The notes: generated by a model from the letters alone, not told the origin. 5,103 nucleotides of DNA from Polaromonas sp. (GCA_023259235.1 JAHFQQ010000187.1:2046-7148); one strand, 5' to 3'; counted from the first letter of the stretch, positions 1-5,103 are shown. Translations and numbers: made by a program.

Positions 1-1114
1 TGGCCAGCAGCGGCGCCGCCTTGCTGCGGGATCGCGAGACCTGGCGCGCCTCCTCAAGATAGGCTGACTGGGCCTGGGTCTCATTTTTTTCAAGCTGAGC
101 CAGATCGGCTGCGTCATCGAGCATTTTCAACTCCGATTGCCAGGAAGCCAGCAACTCGGGCAGTTCGGCAGGCGGGCGCTTGTAGCGCCGCGCCAGGCTG
201 ACCCACAGCGACAGGCGCTCGTCAAGCTCGGCCAGCCGCTGCGGCTCCAGGTCGGCGTGCCTGGCATAGCCGCGCAGCGAATGCACGGCATCTTCAATTT
301 GCGCCGATGCAGTGTTTAAAAGCTCAACCAGCCCCCTGAATTCGGGCTCAATGTGCTCCTGATTTTGCAGTGACGCAGTGGCCTGGCCAAGCAGTGCCGT
401 GGCGTTGACATCGGACTCCTGCAGCGCCTCGACCGCGCTTTGCACGGCATCGCGCAAGGCCTGGGCATTGGAAAGGCGACCGTGCTGGGCATTGAGTTCG
501 GCCCATTCACCCGCGCCCGGCGCCAGCTTGTCGAGCTCGCTGATTTGCCACGCCAGGCGTTCACGCTCGCGCTGCAGGCTGCCCTGTGCGTCACGCGCCT
601 GCGCCAGTACCTTCTGGGCCTGCCGCCAGCTCTGCCAGCGACTGGACAACGCCTCGGTGGACACCGCTGCATAGGAGTCGAGCAAGCCCCGCACGGCATC
701 CGGCCGGGTCAGGCTCTGCCAGGCATGCTGGCCATGAATGTCAACCAGCTGGTCAGCGATCTCCCTGAGCTGGGTGGCGGTGGCCGCGCTGCCATTGATC
801 CAGGCGCGGCTTTTCCCCTGCGAATCGATCGTGCGGCGCAGCAGCAGGCTCTCGCCCGCCTCGAAGCCGGCTTGATCGAGCCATTGGACCAGCCTGGCGG
901 GGCTGTCGAACTCGGCGCTGATCTCGCAGCGCGGCGCGCCTTCGCGAACCACGCCGGCATCGGCGCGCGCGCCCAGGGCCAGTTGCAGCGCATCGATCAA
1001 TATCGATTTTCCGGCTCCGGTTTCACCGGTGAGAACCGTGAATTGATCCGACAGGACAAGCTCCATTTCGTGAACGATGACGAAATCGCGAAGCGAAATG
1101 CTCTTGAGGCTCAT
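1..1114 (-). CDS. recN: DNA repair protein RecN, N-terminal ~371 residues (cut by left edge)
   Basis: RecN is an SMC-like ATPase that acts in the cytoplasm in recombinational repair of DNA double-strand breaks. Reading the minus strand from the ATG at 1114, the frame stays open to position 1. The ABC-type N-terminal half-domain is clear: the start MSLKSISLRDFVIVHEMEL, Walker A GETGAGKS at residues 30-37, then ILIDAL, and the Q-loop-like DIHGQHAWQ at about 125-133. From about residue 150 the sequence becomes Leu/Ala/Gln/Glu-rich and heptad-like, the expected start of the long coiled coil. Family members have about 550 residues, so the second coiled-coil arm and the Walker B and signature motifs lie outside the window. 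The gene follows nadK on the same strand after 18 bases, so the two are probably co-transcribed. The ribosome-binding site is weak (GGGA in that gap). No LexA-like box is obvious between nadK and hrcA. The identification is firm. Confidence 0.96.
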   Translation of the reverse strand, partial: MSLKSISLRDFVIVHEMELVLSDQFTVLTGETGAGKSILIDALQLALGARADAGVVREGAPRCEISAEFDSPARLVQWLDQAGFEAGESLLLRRTIDSQGKSRAWINGSAATATQLREIADQLVDIHGQHAWQSLTRPDAVRGLLDSYAAVSTEALSSRWQSWRQAQKVLAQARDAQGSLQRERERLAWQISELDKLAPGAGEWAELNAQHGRLSNAQALRDAVQSAVEALQESDVNATALLGQATASLQNQEHIEPEFRGLVELLNTASAQIEDAVHSLRGYARHADLEPQRLAELDERLSLWVSLARRYKRPPAELPELLASWQSELKMLDDAADLAQLEKNETQAQSAYLEEARQVSRSRSKAAPLLA

Positions 1115-1132
1115 AAATCGATCCCGGGCAGA

Positions 1133-2008
1133 TCAGACCGCACCTTCATTCCAGTGAAGTTTTTTGCGCAAGGTATCAAAATAGTTCCAGCCTATGGGGT
1201 GCAGAAAGCGCATTTGGTATTCGGAGCGACGCACGCTGATCCGGTCGCCATGCAGCAAGCTGGTCAGCGACTGCATGTCAAAGTTGACGCTGGCATCGCG
1301 GCCGGATACGATTTCTATGGCAATCTCACCCGTATCGGGCAGGACGATGGGCCGGTTCGACAAGGTATGCGGAGCAATCGGAACCAGCACCAAGCCTCCG
1401 ATGGACGGGTGCAGCATGGGACCGCCGGCGGACAGGGCGTAAGCCGTGGAGCCGGTAGGCGAAGCGATGATCAGGCCATCCGCGCGCTGGTTGGCCACGA
1501 AGCGGCCATCGACTTCAACGCGCAATTCCACCATTCCGCCAGTCGCGCCGCGATAAACCACGACGTCATTCATGGCTATCGCGCTGAAGACGCGAAGGCC
1601 GTCGCGCACAACCCTGGCCTGCATCATCCAGCGCCGGTCTTCGGCAAATTCGCCGCGCAGCATGGGCGTGAGCACGTCCTGATAATCTTCGTAGGCAATG
1701 TCCGTGATGAAGCCGAGCCGGCCCTGGTTGATGCCGACCAGCGGAATGCCGAATTGCGCCAGCAGCCGGCCAATGCCGAGCATGGTGCCATCGCCGCCGA
1801 CCACCAGCGCGAGGTCGCACTGGGCGCCTATGCCGGCGGTGTCAAGCGTCGGGTATTGGGTCAAACCGGTGTTGTTGGCGGTATCCTGTTCAATCGCGAC
1901 ATTGCATCCCTGCGACTCCAGAAAGTAGGCAATGCCTTCCAGCGCGGAACGGGAGCCATGGGCCTGGTACTTGCCAATCAGGGCAATATTGCGAAATTGC
2001 GACTTCAT
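1133..2008 (-). CDS. nadK: NAD kinase
   Basis: This cytoplasmic enzyme phosphorylates NAD+ with ATP (or polyphosphate in some families) to give NADP+, the cell's source of NADP(H). Counting from the ATG at 2008 the product has 291 residues, normal for bacterial NadK. Visible family signatures are the diphosphate-binding GGDGT at residues 71-75, GINQGRLGF at 92-100, MNDVVVYRG at 146-154 (Asp where many homologues have Glu in the Asn-Glu motif), and the glycine-rich PTGSTAYALSAGGPML at 184-199 preceded by QRADGL. I prefer the ATG at 2008 (MKSQFRNIALIGK) because it matches where family members begin. A TTG two codons upstream at 2014 is possible, and neither has a good Shine-Dalgarno sequence. 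The gene is divergent from hrcA, about 50 bases away, and is followed after 18 bases by recN on the same strand, so a nadK-recN operon is likely. Confidence 0.97.
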   Translation of the reverse strand: MKSQFRNIALIGKYQAHGSRSALEGIAYFLESQGCNVAIEQDTANNTGLTQYPTLDTAGIGAQCDLALVVGGDGTMLGIGRLLAQFGIPLVGINQGRLGFITDIAYEDYQDVLTPMLRGEFAEDRRWMMQARVVRDGLRVFSAIAMNDVVVYRGATGGMVELRVEVDGRFVANQRADGLIIASPTGSTAYALSAGGPMLHPSIGGLVLVPIAPHTLSNRPIVLPDTGEIAIEIVSGRDASVNFDMQSLTSLLHGDRISVRRSEYQMRFLHPIGWNYFDTLRKKLHWNEGAV

Positions 2009-2023
2009 CGGCAAATTACATCA

Positions 2024-2045
2024 CATCATGATGGGCGAAGCTTCG
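2024..2045. promoter_or_regulatory. Paired palindromes in the nadK/hrcA divergent region
   Basis: The roughly 50 bases between the divergent starts of nadK and hrcA contain two perfect 10-bp palindromes, CATCATGATG (2024-2033) and CGAAGCTTCG (2036-2045), separated by GG. Any operator or promoter for these two genes should lie here or inside the coding starts. Neither palindrome resembles the CIRCE operator bound by HrcA (TTAGCACTC-N9-GAGTGCTAA), and I find no CIRCE copy in the gap. A TAGAAT sequence at 2046-2051 resembles a -10 box for hrcA, but the -35 region is poor, and it would place the transcript start almost at the ATG. The palindromes are seen directly; a regulatory function is inferred. 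Confidence 0.35.
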
Positions 2046-2057
2046 TAGAATGTCACC

Positions 2058-3077
2058 ATGCTTGATGCCCGTGCCCGGTTGTTGCTCAAAGCGCTGGTGG
2101 AGCGCTACATTGCCGATGGCCAGCCGGTGGGCTCGCGCACGCTGTCGAAGGCGTCCGGTCTGGAGCTGTCTCCGGCCACCATCCGCAACGTCATGAGTGA
2201 TCTGGAGGAACTCGGCCTGATCGTCAGTCCGCACACCTCCGCCGGCCGCATTCCCACGGCGCGCGGTTACCGCCTCTTCGTCGATACCATGCTGACACTG
2301 CAGGGCGACCCGCTGTCTGCCGCAGGCCACATCAATGCGCCCACGCTTGCGCCCGACCAGCCGCAGAAGGTAATCAGCAATGCGGCGCACATGCTGTCGA
2401 GCCTGTCGCATTTTGTCGGGGTGGTGATCGCGCCGCGCCGCACCTCGGTGTTTCGGCACATCGAGTTCCTGCGCCTGTCCGAGAAGCGTTTTCTGGTGAT
2501 TATTGTTTCGCCCGATGGCGACGTGCAAAACCGCGTCATCTTTACCGAAGCCGACCACACCCAGTCGCAACTCGTAGAGGCCGCCAACTTTCTCAACTCG
2601 CACTATGCCGGCATGGCGATTGAAGAAGTGCGCGAACGCCTGCAACATGAAGTGGAAGCGCTCCGGGGTGAAATTGCCGCGCTGATGCAGGTTGCGGTGC
2701 AAGTCAGCTCCGAGGTCATAGAGTCGCGCGACGAGGTGGTTGTTTCAGGTGAGCGAAACCTGCTTGCCGTCAGTGATTTTTCAAGCGACATGGGCAATCT
2801 GCGCAAGCTTTTTGATCTTTTCGAGCAGAAGGCGCAACTGATACGCCTGCTCGACGTTTCAAGCCGCGCCGAGGGTGTCCGCATCTATATCGGCGGTGAA
2901 AGCCAGGTGATTCCCTACCATGAGCTGTCGGTGGTGACAGCGCCCTACGAGGTCGATGGCCAGGTCGTCGGAACGCTGGGCGTGATAGGCCCCATGCGCA
3001 TGCCCTACGAAAGAATGATCCAGATTGTCGATATCACCTCCAGGCTGGTCAGTTCGGCCCTGAGCTACAGCAAGTAA
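2058..3077 (+). CDS. hrcA: Heat-inducible transcription repressor HrcA
   Basis: HrcA represses chaperone genes such as groESL by binding CIRCE operators, and is kept active by GroEL. The 339-residue product is full length for the family. The N-terminal winged-helix domain (about residues 1-75) is highly typical: RARLLLKALVERYIADGQPV, then GSRTLS, SPATIRNVMSDLEELG at 38-53 and SPHTSAGR at 57-64, followed by GYRLFVD. The rest corresponds to the GAF-like HrcA domain with its inserted dimerisation segment, ending GTLGVIGPMRMPYERMI and SRLVSSALS near the C-terminus. The start MLDARARLLL matches betaproteobacterial homologues as I recall them. No Shine-Dalgarno sequence precedes the ATG. In many betaproteobacteria hemH follows hrcA; here a tRNA follows instead. 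No CIRCE site is visible upstream, so autoregulation through CIRCE is not supported in this window. Confidence 0.97.
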   Translation: MLDARARLLLKALVERYIADGQPVGSRTLSKASGLELSPATIRNVMSDLEELGLIVSPHTSAGRIPTARGYRLFVDTMLTLQGDPLSAAGHINAPTLAPDQPQKVISNAAHMLSSLSHFVGVVIAPRRTSVFRHIEFLRLSEKRFLVIIVSPDGDVQNRVIFTEADHTQSQLVEAANFLNSHYAGMAIEEVRERLQHEVEALRGEIAALMQVAVQVSSEVIESRDEVVVSGERNLLAVSDFSSDMGNLRKLFDLFEQKAQLIRLLDVSSRAEGVRIYIGGESQVIPYHELSVVTAPYEVDGQVVGTLGVIGPMRMPYERMIQIVDITSRLVSSALSYSK

Positions 3078-3083
3078 GACCCG

Positions 3084-3089
3084 TACAAT
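3084..3089 (+). promoter_or_regulatory. Possible -10 box of the tRNA promoter
   Basis: TACAAT differs from the sigma-70 consensus TATAAT at one base and begins 7 bases after the hrcA stop codon. It ends 13 bases before the first tRNA base, so transcription would begin a few bases upstream of the tRNA, as is usual for an independently transcribed tRNA. The matching -35 position falls inside the last codons of hrcA (about 3061-3066, TGAGCT) and is a poor match, so this is a tentative call. Read-through from hrcA could also supply the transcript. Confidence 0.4.
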
Positions 3090-3102
3090 CCATCCCTTGA
3101 GT

Positions 3103-3179
3103 GGGGCGTTAGCTCAGTTGGTTAGAGCAGAGGACTCATAATCCTTTGGTCGTAGGTTCAAGTCCTACACGCCCTACCA
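3103..3179 (+). tRNA. tRNA with CAU anticodon (elongator Met or lysidine-type Ile2)
   Basis: A complete 77-base cloverleaf with encoded CCA. The acceptor stem pairs GGGGCGT (3103-3109) with ACGCCCT (3169-3175), with one G-T wobble at the end. The D stem is GCTC/GAGC (3112-3115 and 3125-3128). The anticodon stem GAGGA/TCCTT encloses loop CTCATAA (3135-3141), so the anticodon is CAT. The variable loop is TGGTC, and the T arm is GTAGG-TTCAAGT-CCTAC (3152-3168). The normal first pair and the lack of three G-C pairs at the bottom of the anticodon stem rule out initiator tRNA. The variable loop and the TTCAAGT T-loop resemble the E. coli Ile2 (CAU) tRNA more than its elongator tRNA-Met, so decoding of AUA after TilS modification is quite possible, but sequence reading alone does not settle this. 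Confidence 0.97.
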
Positions 3180-3190
3180 TTCATATGGTA
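3175..3190 (+). repeat. Inverted repeat spanning the tRNA CCA end
   Basis: TACCAT (3175-3180) and ATGGTA (3185-3190) form a perfect 6-bp stem around the loop TCAT, and TTTAAC follows. The left arm includes the tRNA's 3' CCA. The hairpin is AT-rich with only a three-T run, so as a terminator or processing signal it would be weak. It could equally be a trace of recombination at the tRNA end. ATGGTA occurs again at 3198-3203. Confidence 0.3.
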
Positions 3191-3316
3191 TTTAACATGG
3201 TAGCAAGGACTAACATATTGACGATCATCTTCGGATGGTTGCCGTTGCGTTGCCGTTAACTCGGCTATGGCGCTCCACGCGAGTAAGTCGGCTTACCACC
3301 CCGGAATTTAGTGGCG

Positions 3317-3332
3317 ACGTTCAAATGAACGT
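3317..3332. repeat. Perfect inverted repeat, 7-bp arms
   Basis: ACGTTCA and TGAACGT are exact reverse complements separated by AA. The right arm overlaps the 8-bp palindrome GAACGTTC, which recurs about 110 bases downstream at 3439-3446. This could be a protein-binding site or part of a repeat element. Function is unknown; only the symmetry is seen. Confidence 0.4.
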
Positions 3333-3415
3333 TCGCAACATTGCTCCAAGTCGAATGTCCCAGTAGTGTCCACCGCCGCCGCTCAGGTTCGCTCCGTCGA
3401 CGTCGGCAGTTCGGG

Positions 3416-3508
3416 CTAGGCGGCCATTCTGGCTTTGGGAACGTTCAGGTTGTTATTGATCTCTTGGCGGATCTGGACTCGAACTTTGAAAAGTGCCTGT
3501 CCTGCCAT
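3416..3508 (-). CDS. Possible 30-residue small ORF downstream of vsr
   Basis: An ATG 12 bases after the vsr stop codon, on the same strand, opens a 30-codon frame beginning MAGQALFKVRVQIRQEINNN and ending KARMAA. It is basic and has amphipathic, non-repetitive composition, unlike the Arg/Ser-rich shadow frames nearby. Against it: there is no well-spaced Shine-Dalgarno sequence (GGAAG lies about 15 bases upstream), it is very short, I recognise no family, and its 3' half overlaps a second protein-like segment in another frame. It may be a remnant of a longer gene or chance. I list it so it can be searched. Confidence 0.25.
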   Translation of the reverse strand: MAGQALFKVRVQIRQEINNNLNVPKARMAA

Positions 3509-3520
3509 GGTCGGGGCGAT

Positions 3521-3955
3521 TCACTTCCGCTTGGCCACCTCGCTGAAAATTAGTTTCACGCACCTATCGAGGCGATGTTCTATGTCTTCGTCCCAAAATC
3601 GCAGAACCTTCCATCCGGCCTCTTTGAGAGCCTGATCAACACGGCGATCCCTAGCAATGTTGGCATTGATTTTATTGACCCAGAACGCCTTGTTTGTGCG
3701 CAGGCGCTTCTCGATGCTAGGCATGTCTCGGCCATGCCAGAAGGAGCTATCGCAAAATATCGCAATCTTTAGCCTTACGAAAGCTATATCAGGACATCCC
3801 GATGCCTTACGATAGTTCTTCCTGTACCTCAGGCCGGTTGCGAAGAGCGCACGACGCAGGGTCACTTCAATGCCTGTTTCCGTCGAGCGGATCCGGGACA
3901 TTCGGTAGCTGACCGTTGGCGAAACTTCTCCTGATTTTTGTTCCTCTGCCTGCAA
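3521..3955 (-). CDS. vsr: Very-short-patch repair endonuclease, Vsr family
   Basis: Vsr enzymes nick DNA beside T:G mismatches that arise when 5-methylcytosine deaminates, starting short-patch repair that restores C:G. From the TTG at 3955 the product has 144 residues. Recognisable blocks are SPTVSYRMSRIRS (12-24), GLRYRKNY (41-48), CPDIAF with the presumed catalytic Asp56, IFCDSSFWHGRD (66-77), FWVNKINANIARDRR (91-105) and GWKVLRFWDEDI (114-125). E. coli Vsr His64, Trp68, His69 and Asp97 correspond to Asp69, Trp73, His74 and Asp103. The positions of zinc ligands Cys66 and His71 are Ser71 and Arg76, so the E. coli-type zinc site appears absent, as I recall for a shorter subfamily. The start is uncertain: an ATG at 3901 would remove the conserved N-terminal SPxxSYR segment, so I prefer TTG, although neither has a good ribosome-binding site. 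The gene is divergent from the cytosine methyltransferase gene, its expected functional partner. Confidence 0.9.
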   Translation of the reverse strand: MQAEEQKSGEVSPTVSYRMSRIRSTETGIEVTLRRALFATGLRYRKNYRKASGCPDIAFVRLKIAIFCDSSFWHGRDMPSIEKRLRTNKAFWVNKINANIARDRRVDQALKEAGWKVLRFWDEDIEHRLDRCVKLIFSEVAKRK

Positions 3956-4114
3956 TTTCGTTGATGCTATGGGGATGTTGCCGAAGGTTTGCGTAAGATG
4001 TTCGCTGGCCGTGAATTGTCGAAATGGGAGCGTCGCGATGCGGGTACCCTCAGTTCATGATGGTACTATTAAAATTCAACGGGATGAGAACAAGTAGATC
4101 GGGTCGACGACACA
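3956..4114. promoter_or_regulatory. Divergent promoter region between vsr and the methyltransferase
   Basis: These 159 bases separate the divergent starts and should hold both promoters. TAAAAT at 4070-4075 is one base from the -10 consensus for the methyltransferase gene, but no convincing -35 lies at the right distance. GTACC (4044-4048) and GGTAC (4062-4066) form a 5-bp inverted repeat with a 13-base spacer just upstream of that box, a position suited to an operator. I see no clear C-protein box, no C-protein gene and no terminator. On the vsr side the vsr frame stays open back to 4054 without a standard start codon. Confidence 0.35.
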
Positions 4115-5103
4115 ATGCGAGTTAATGGAACTTCCCTCCCAACGTTTGTCGACCTGTTTTCAGGATGTGGTGGGCTATCGCTGGGAATGGCCATGGCCGG
4201 ATGGCAGGGCGTGTTCGCGATAGAAAAGGCAAGCGATGCCTTCAAGACGTTTGAAGCAAATTTCCTCAATGGGTCCCCTTCAATTCGCTTTGCTTGGCCG
4301 GAATGGCTCGAGAAACGCGCGCATTCCATTGAGGATGTCCTAAGGGACCATGACGCTGACATCCGGCGGCTGAGGGGCTCAATCGACGTGGTAGCTGGTG
4401 GTCCGCCTTGCCAAGGTTTTTCATTTGCTGGCCGGCGGAAACAGAATGACCCAAGAAATCGGTTGTTTGAGCAGTATGTCCAGTTCGTGTCCGACGTAAG
4501 GCCAAAGGCAGTCGTTTTGGAAAACGTAAACGGCATGCAGATTGCGCACGGTGCCACAAAGCGAGGAAAAGGAGTGCGGCCGGGGCCAAAGCCCAAATCC
4601 TACTACCAGAAGTTGGTCGAAGCCCTTGATGGCATTGGTTATGTTGCTGAGGGGTGGATAGTCAATGCTGCAGACTATGGCGTCCCGCAATACCGGCCAC
4701 GGTTGGTTGTGGTTGGACTCCAGCGATCACTAGAAAGCCGGCTCAACGGGGGAATTTCGAGTGTCATCGAATTCATTCGCGATTGTGGGGTGAGGCAGAG
4801 AAGGGAGCTCGGCTTCCCCGACATGCTGCCCGCGCAAGATGCGATATCGGACCTCGAAATTGGGGTGAAGCCGTTGCTTGATTGTGTGGATCCTTGCTCA
4901 CGAAAGGGATTTTTTGTGCCAGCTTATGAGGGGCCGATGACCCAATACCAACGTTGGGCAAATCGCGGCGTTGGCATTGACGGGATGGATAGCACACGCT
5001 TGGCGCGCCATAGTGAAGCGGTCATTGAACGGTTTGAGGCAATCTTGCGCGAGTGTCGAAAGGGTGTGTCCGTGAGTGACGTTGATCGGGCGCGCCTAGG
5101 GAT
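4115..5103 (+). CDS. C5-cytosine DNA methyltransferase, N-terminal ~329 residues (cut by right edge)
   Basis: The enzyme transfers a methyl group from S-adenosylmethionine to carbon 5 of cytosine at a specific DNA site. The ATG at 4115 is the first start after an in-frame TGA at 4085-4087. Motifs appear in canonical order: motif I FVDLFSGCGGLSLG (residues 11-24, SAM binding), the acidic Glu37 after the second strand, motif IV GGPPCQGFS (95-103) with catalytic Cys99, motif VI ENV (136-138), and motif VIII QYRPR (192-196). The following stretch should be the target-recognition domain, and ARHSEAVIERFEAIL near the window end resembles the motif IX region. Motif X is missing because the gene continues past 5103. 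A basic Gly/Pro/Lys-rich insert lies at 146-161. Codons such as AGG, CTA and ATA are more frequent than in recN or hrcA, suggesting transfer. The target sequence cannot be read from this. No Shine-Dalgarno sequence is evident. Confidence 0.95.
   Translation, partial: MRVNGTSLPTFVDLFSGCGGLSLGMAMAGWQGVFAIEKASDAFKTFEANFLNGSPSIRFAWPEWLEKRAHSIEDVLRDHDADIRRLRGSIDVVAGGPPCQGFSFAGRRKQNDPRNRLFEQYVQFVSDVRPKAVVLENVNGMQIAHGATKRGKGVRPGPKPKSYYQKLVEALDGIGYVAEGWIVNAADYGVPQYRPRLVVVGLQRSLESRLNGGISSVIEFIRDCGVRQRRELGFPDMLPAQDAISDLEIGVKPLLDCVDPCSRKGFFVPAYEGPMTQYQRWANRGVGIDGMDSTRLARHSEAVIERFEAILRECRKGVSVSDVDRARLG

Larger units (their letters stand above)
3180..3520. other. Unassigned interval between the tRNA and vsr
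   Basis: These 341 bases hold no gene that I recognise. Plus-strand frames here are low-complexity and Arg/Ser-rich and look like chance. On the minus strand there are two protein-like stretches: a 30-codon frame at 3416-3508 (listed separately), and a start-less 43-residue segment at 3321-3452 in another frame that includes GGGGHYWDIRLGAMLRTFI. Short repeats include GTTGCCGTT twice (3238-3246 and 3249-3257), an inverted repeat at 3317-3332, a 5-bp stem GTAAG/CTTAC at 3283-3296, and GAACGTTC at 3327-3334 and again at 3439-3446. No integrase or transposase signature is visible. The best reading is a decayed or non-coding junction of an inserted segment. Confidence 0.5.

Noticed and set aside
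2009..2057. A CIRCE operator or sigma-32 promoter before hrcA
   Set aside because: No TTAGCACTC or GAGTGCTAA half-site and no CTTGAAA-type -35 sequence can be found in the gap.
440..2065. A 541-codon open frame on the plus strand opposite recN and nadK
   Set aside because: It runs antisense to two firmly identified genes in GC-rich DNA, where long antisense frames are expected. Its translation shows no domain or motif and it crosses the recN/nadK boundary.
2016..2702. A 228-codon minus-strand frame opposite hrcA
   Set aside because: It is antisense to the conserved hrcA gene. Its His/Arg/Gly-rich translation has no recognisable domain, and it would collide with the nadK promoter region.
3180..3520. 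A tRNA-linked integrase or its remnant
   Set aside because: No frame on either strand shows tyrosine or serine recombinase motifs, and the interval is too short and too interrupted by stops.
3341..3772. Plus-strand frames of 65-70 codons between the tRNA and vsr and opposite vsr
   Set aside because: They are low-complexity or antisense to vsr, lack ribosome-binding sites and resemble no protein family.
4069..4596. A 175-codon minus-strand frame opposite the methyltransferase
   Set aside because: It lies within the clear C5 methyltransferase gene, whose motifs are all in the plus-strand frame. The antisense translation shows no family features.
1..5103. A CRISPR array, retron or other novel defence system
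   Set aside because: There are no regularly spaced repeats, no reverse transcriptase and no toxin-antitoxin pair. The accessory part visible here is explained by a methyltransferase and Vsr.

Overview
The window looks like a betaproteobacterial chromosome, probably Burkholderiales, with a conserved core block on the left and a horizontally acquired DNA-methylation/repair module on the right. The taxonomic call is an inference. It rests on the divergent recN-nadK / hrcA arrangement, the close fit of the HrcA and NadK sequences to betaproteobacterial family members as I remember them, and the GC-rich codon use of the left half.

Left block (1-3179). On the minus strand, nadK (NAD kinase, 1133-2008) is followed after 18 bases by recN (DNA repair ATPase), which runs off the left edge at position 1. 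About 50 bases separate nadK from the divergent hrcA (heat-shock repressor, 2058-3077, plus strand). That short divergent region holds two adjacent perfect 10-bp palindromes and no recognisable CIRCE operator. A complete tRNA gene with a CAU anticodon (3103-3179) follows hrcA, with a plausible -10 box for it just past the hrcA stop codon.

Junction (3180-3520). Immediately after the tRNA CCA the sequence changes character. About 340 bases hold no convincing gene. They contain a 30-codon minus-strand reading frame, a second protein-like but start-less segment overlapping it in another frame, and several short inverted and direct repeats. I see no integrase.

Right block (3521-5103). A short Vsr-type T:G mismatch endonuclease gene (minus strand) is divergent from a C5-cytosine DNA methyltransferase gene (plus strand), which runs off the right edge before its C-terminal motif. 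The two proteins are functionally coupled: Vsr enzymes repair the T:G mismatches left when 5-methylcytosine deaminates. Position next to a tRNA, lower GC and different codon use suggest an island carrying a restriction-modification system or a solitary methyltransferase. No restriction endonuclease is visible, and any such gene would lie beyond position 5103.

I do not see a demonstrably new system. The most unusual points are the Vsr variant lacking the E. coli zinc ligands, the uncharacterised junction between tRNA and vsr, and the palindromes between nadK and hrcA.
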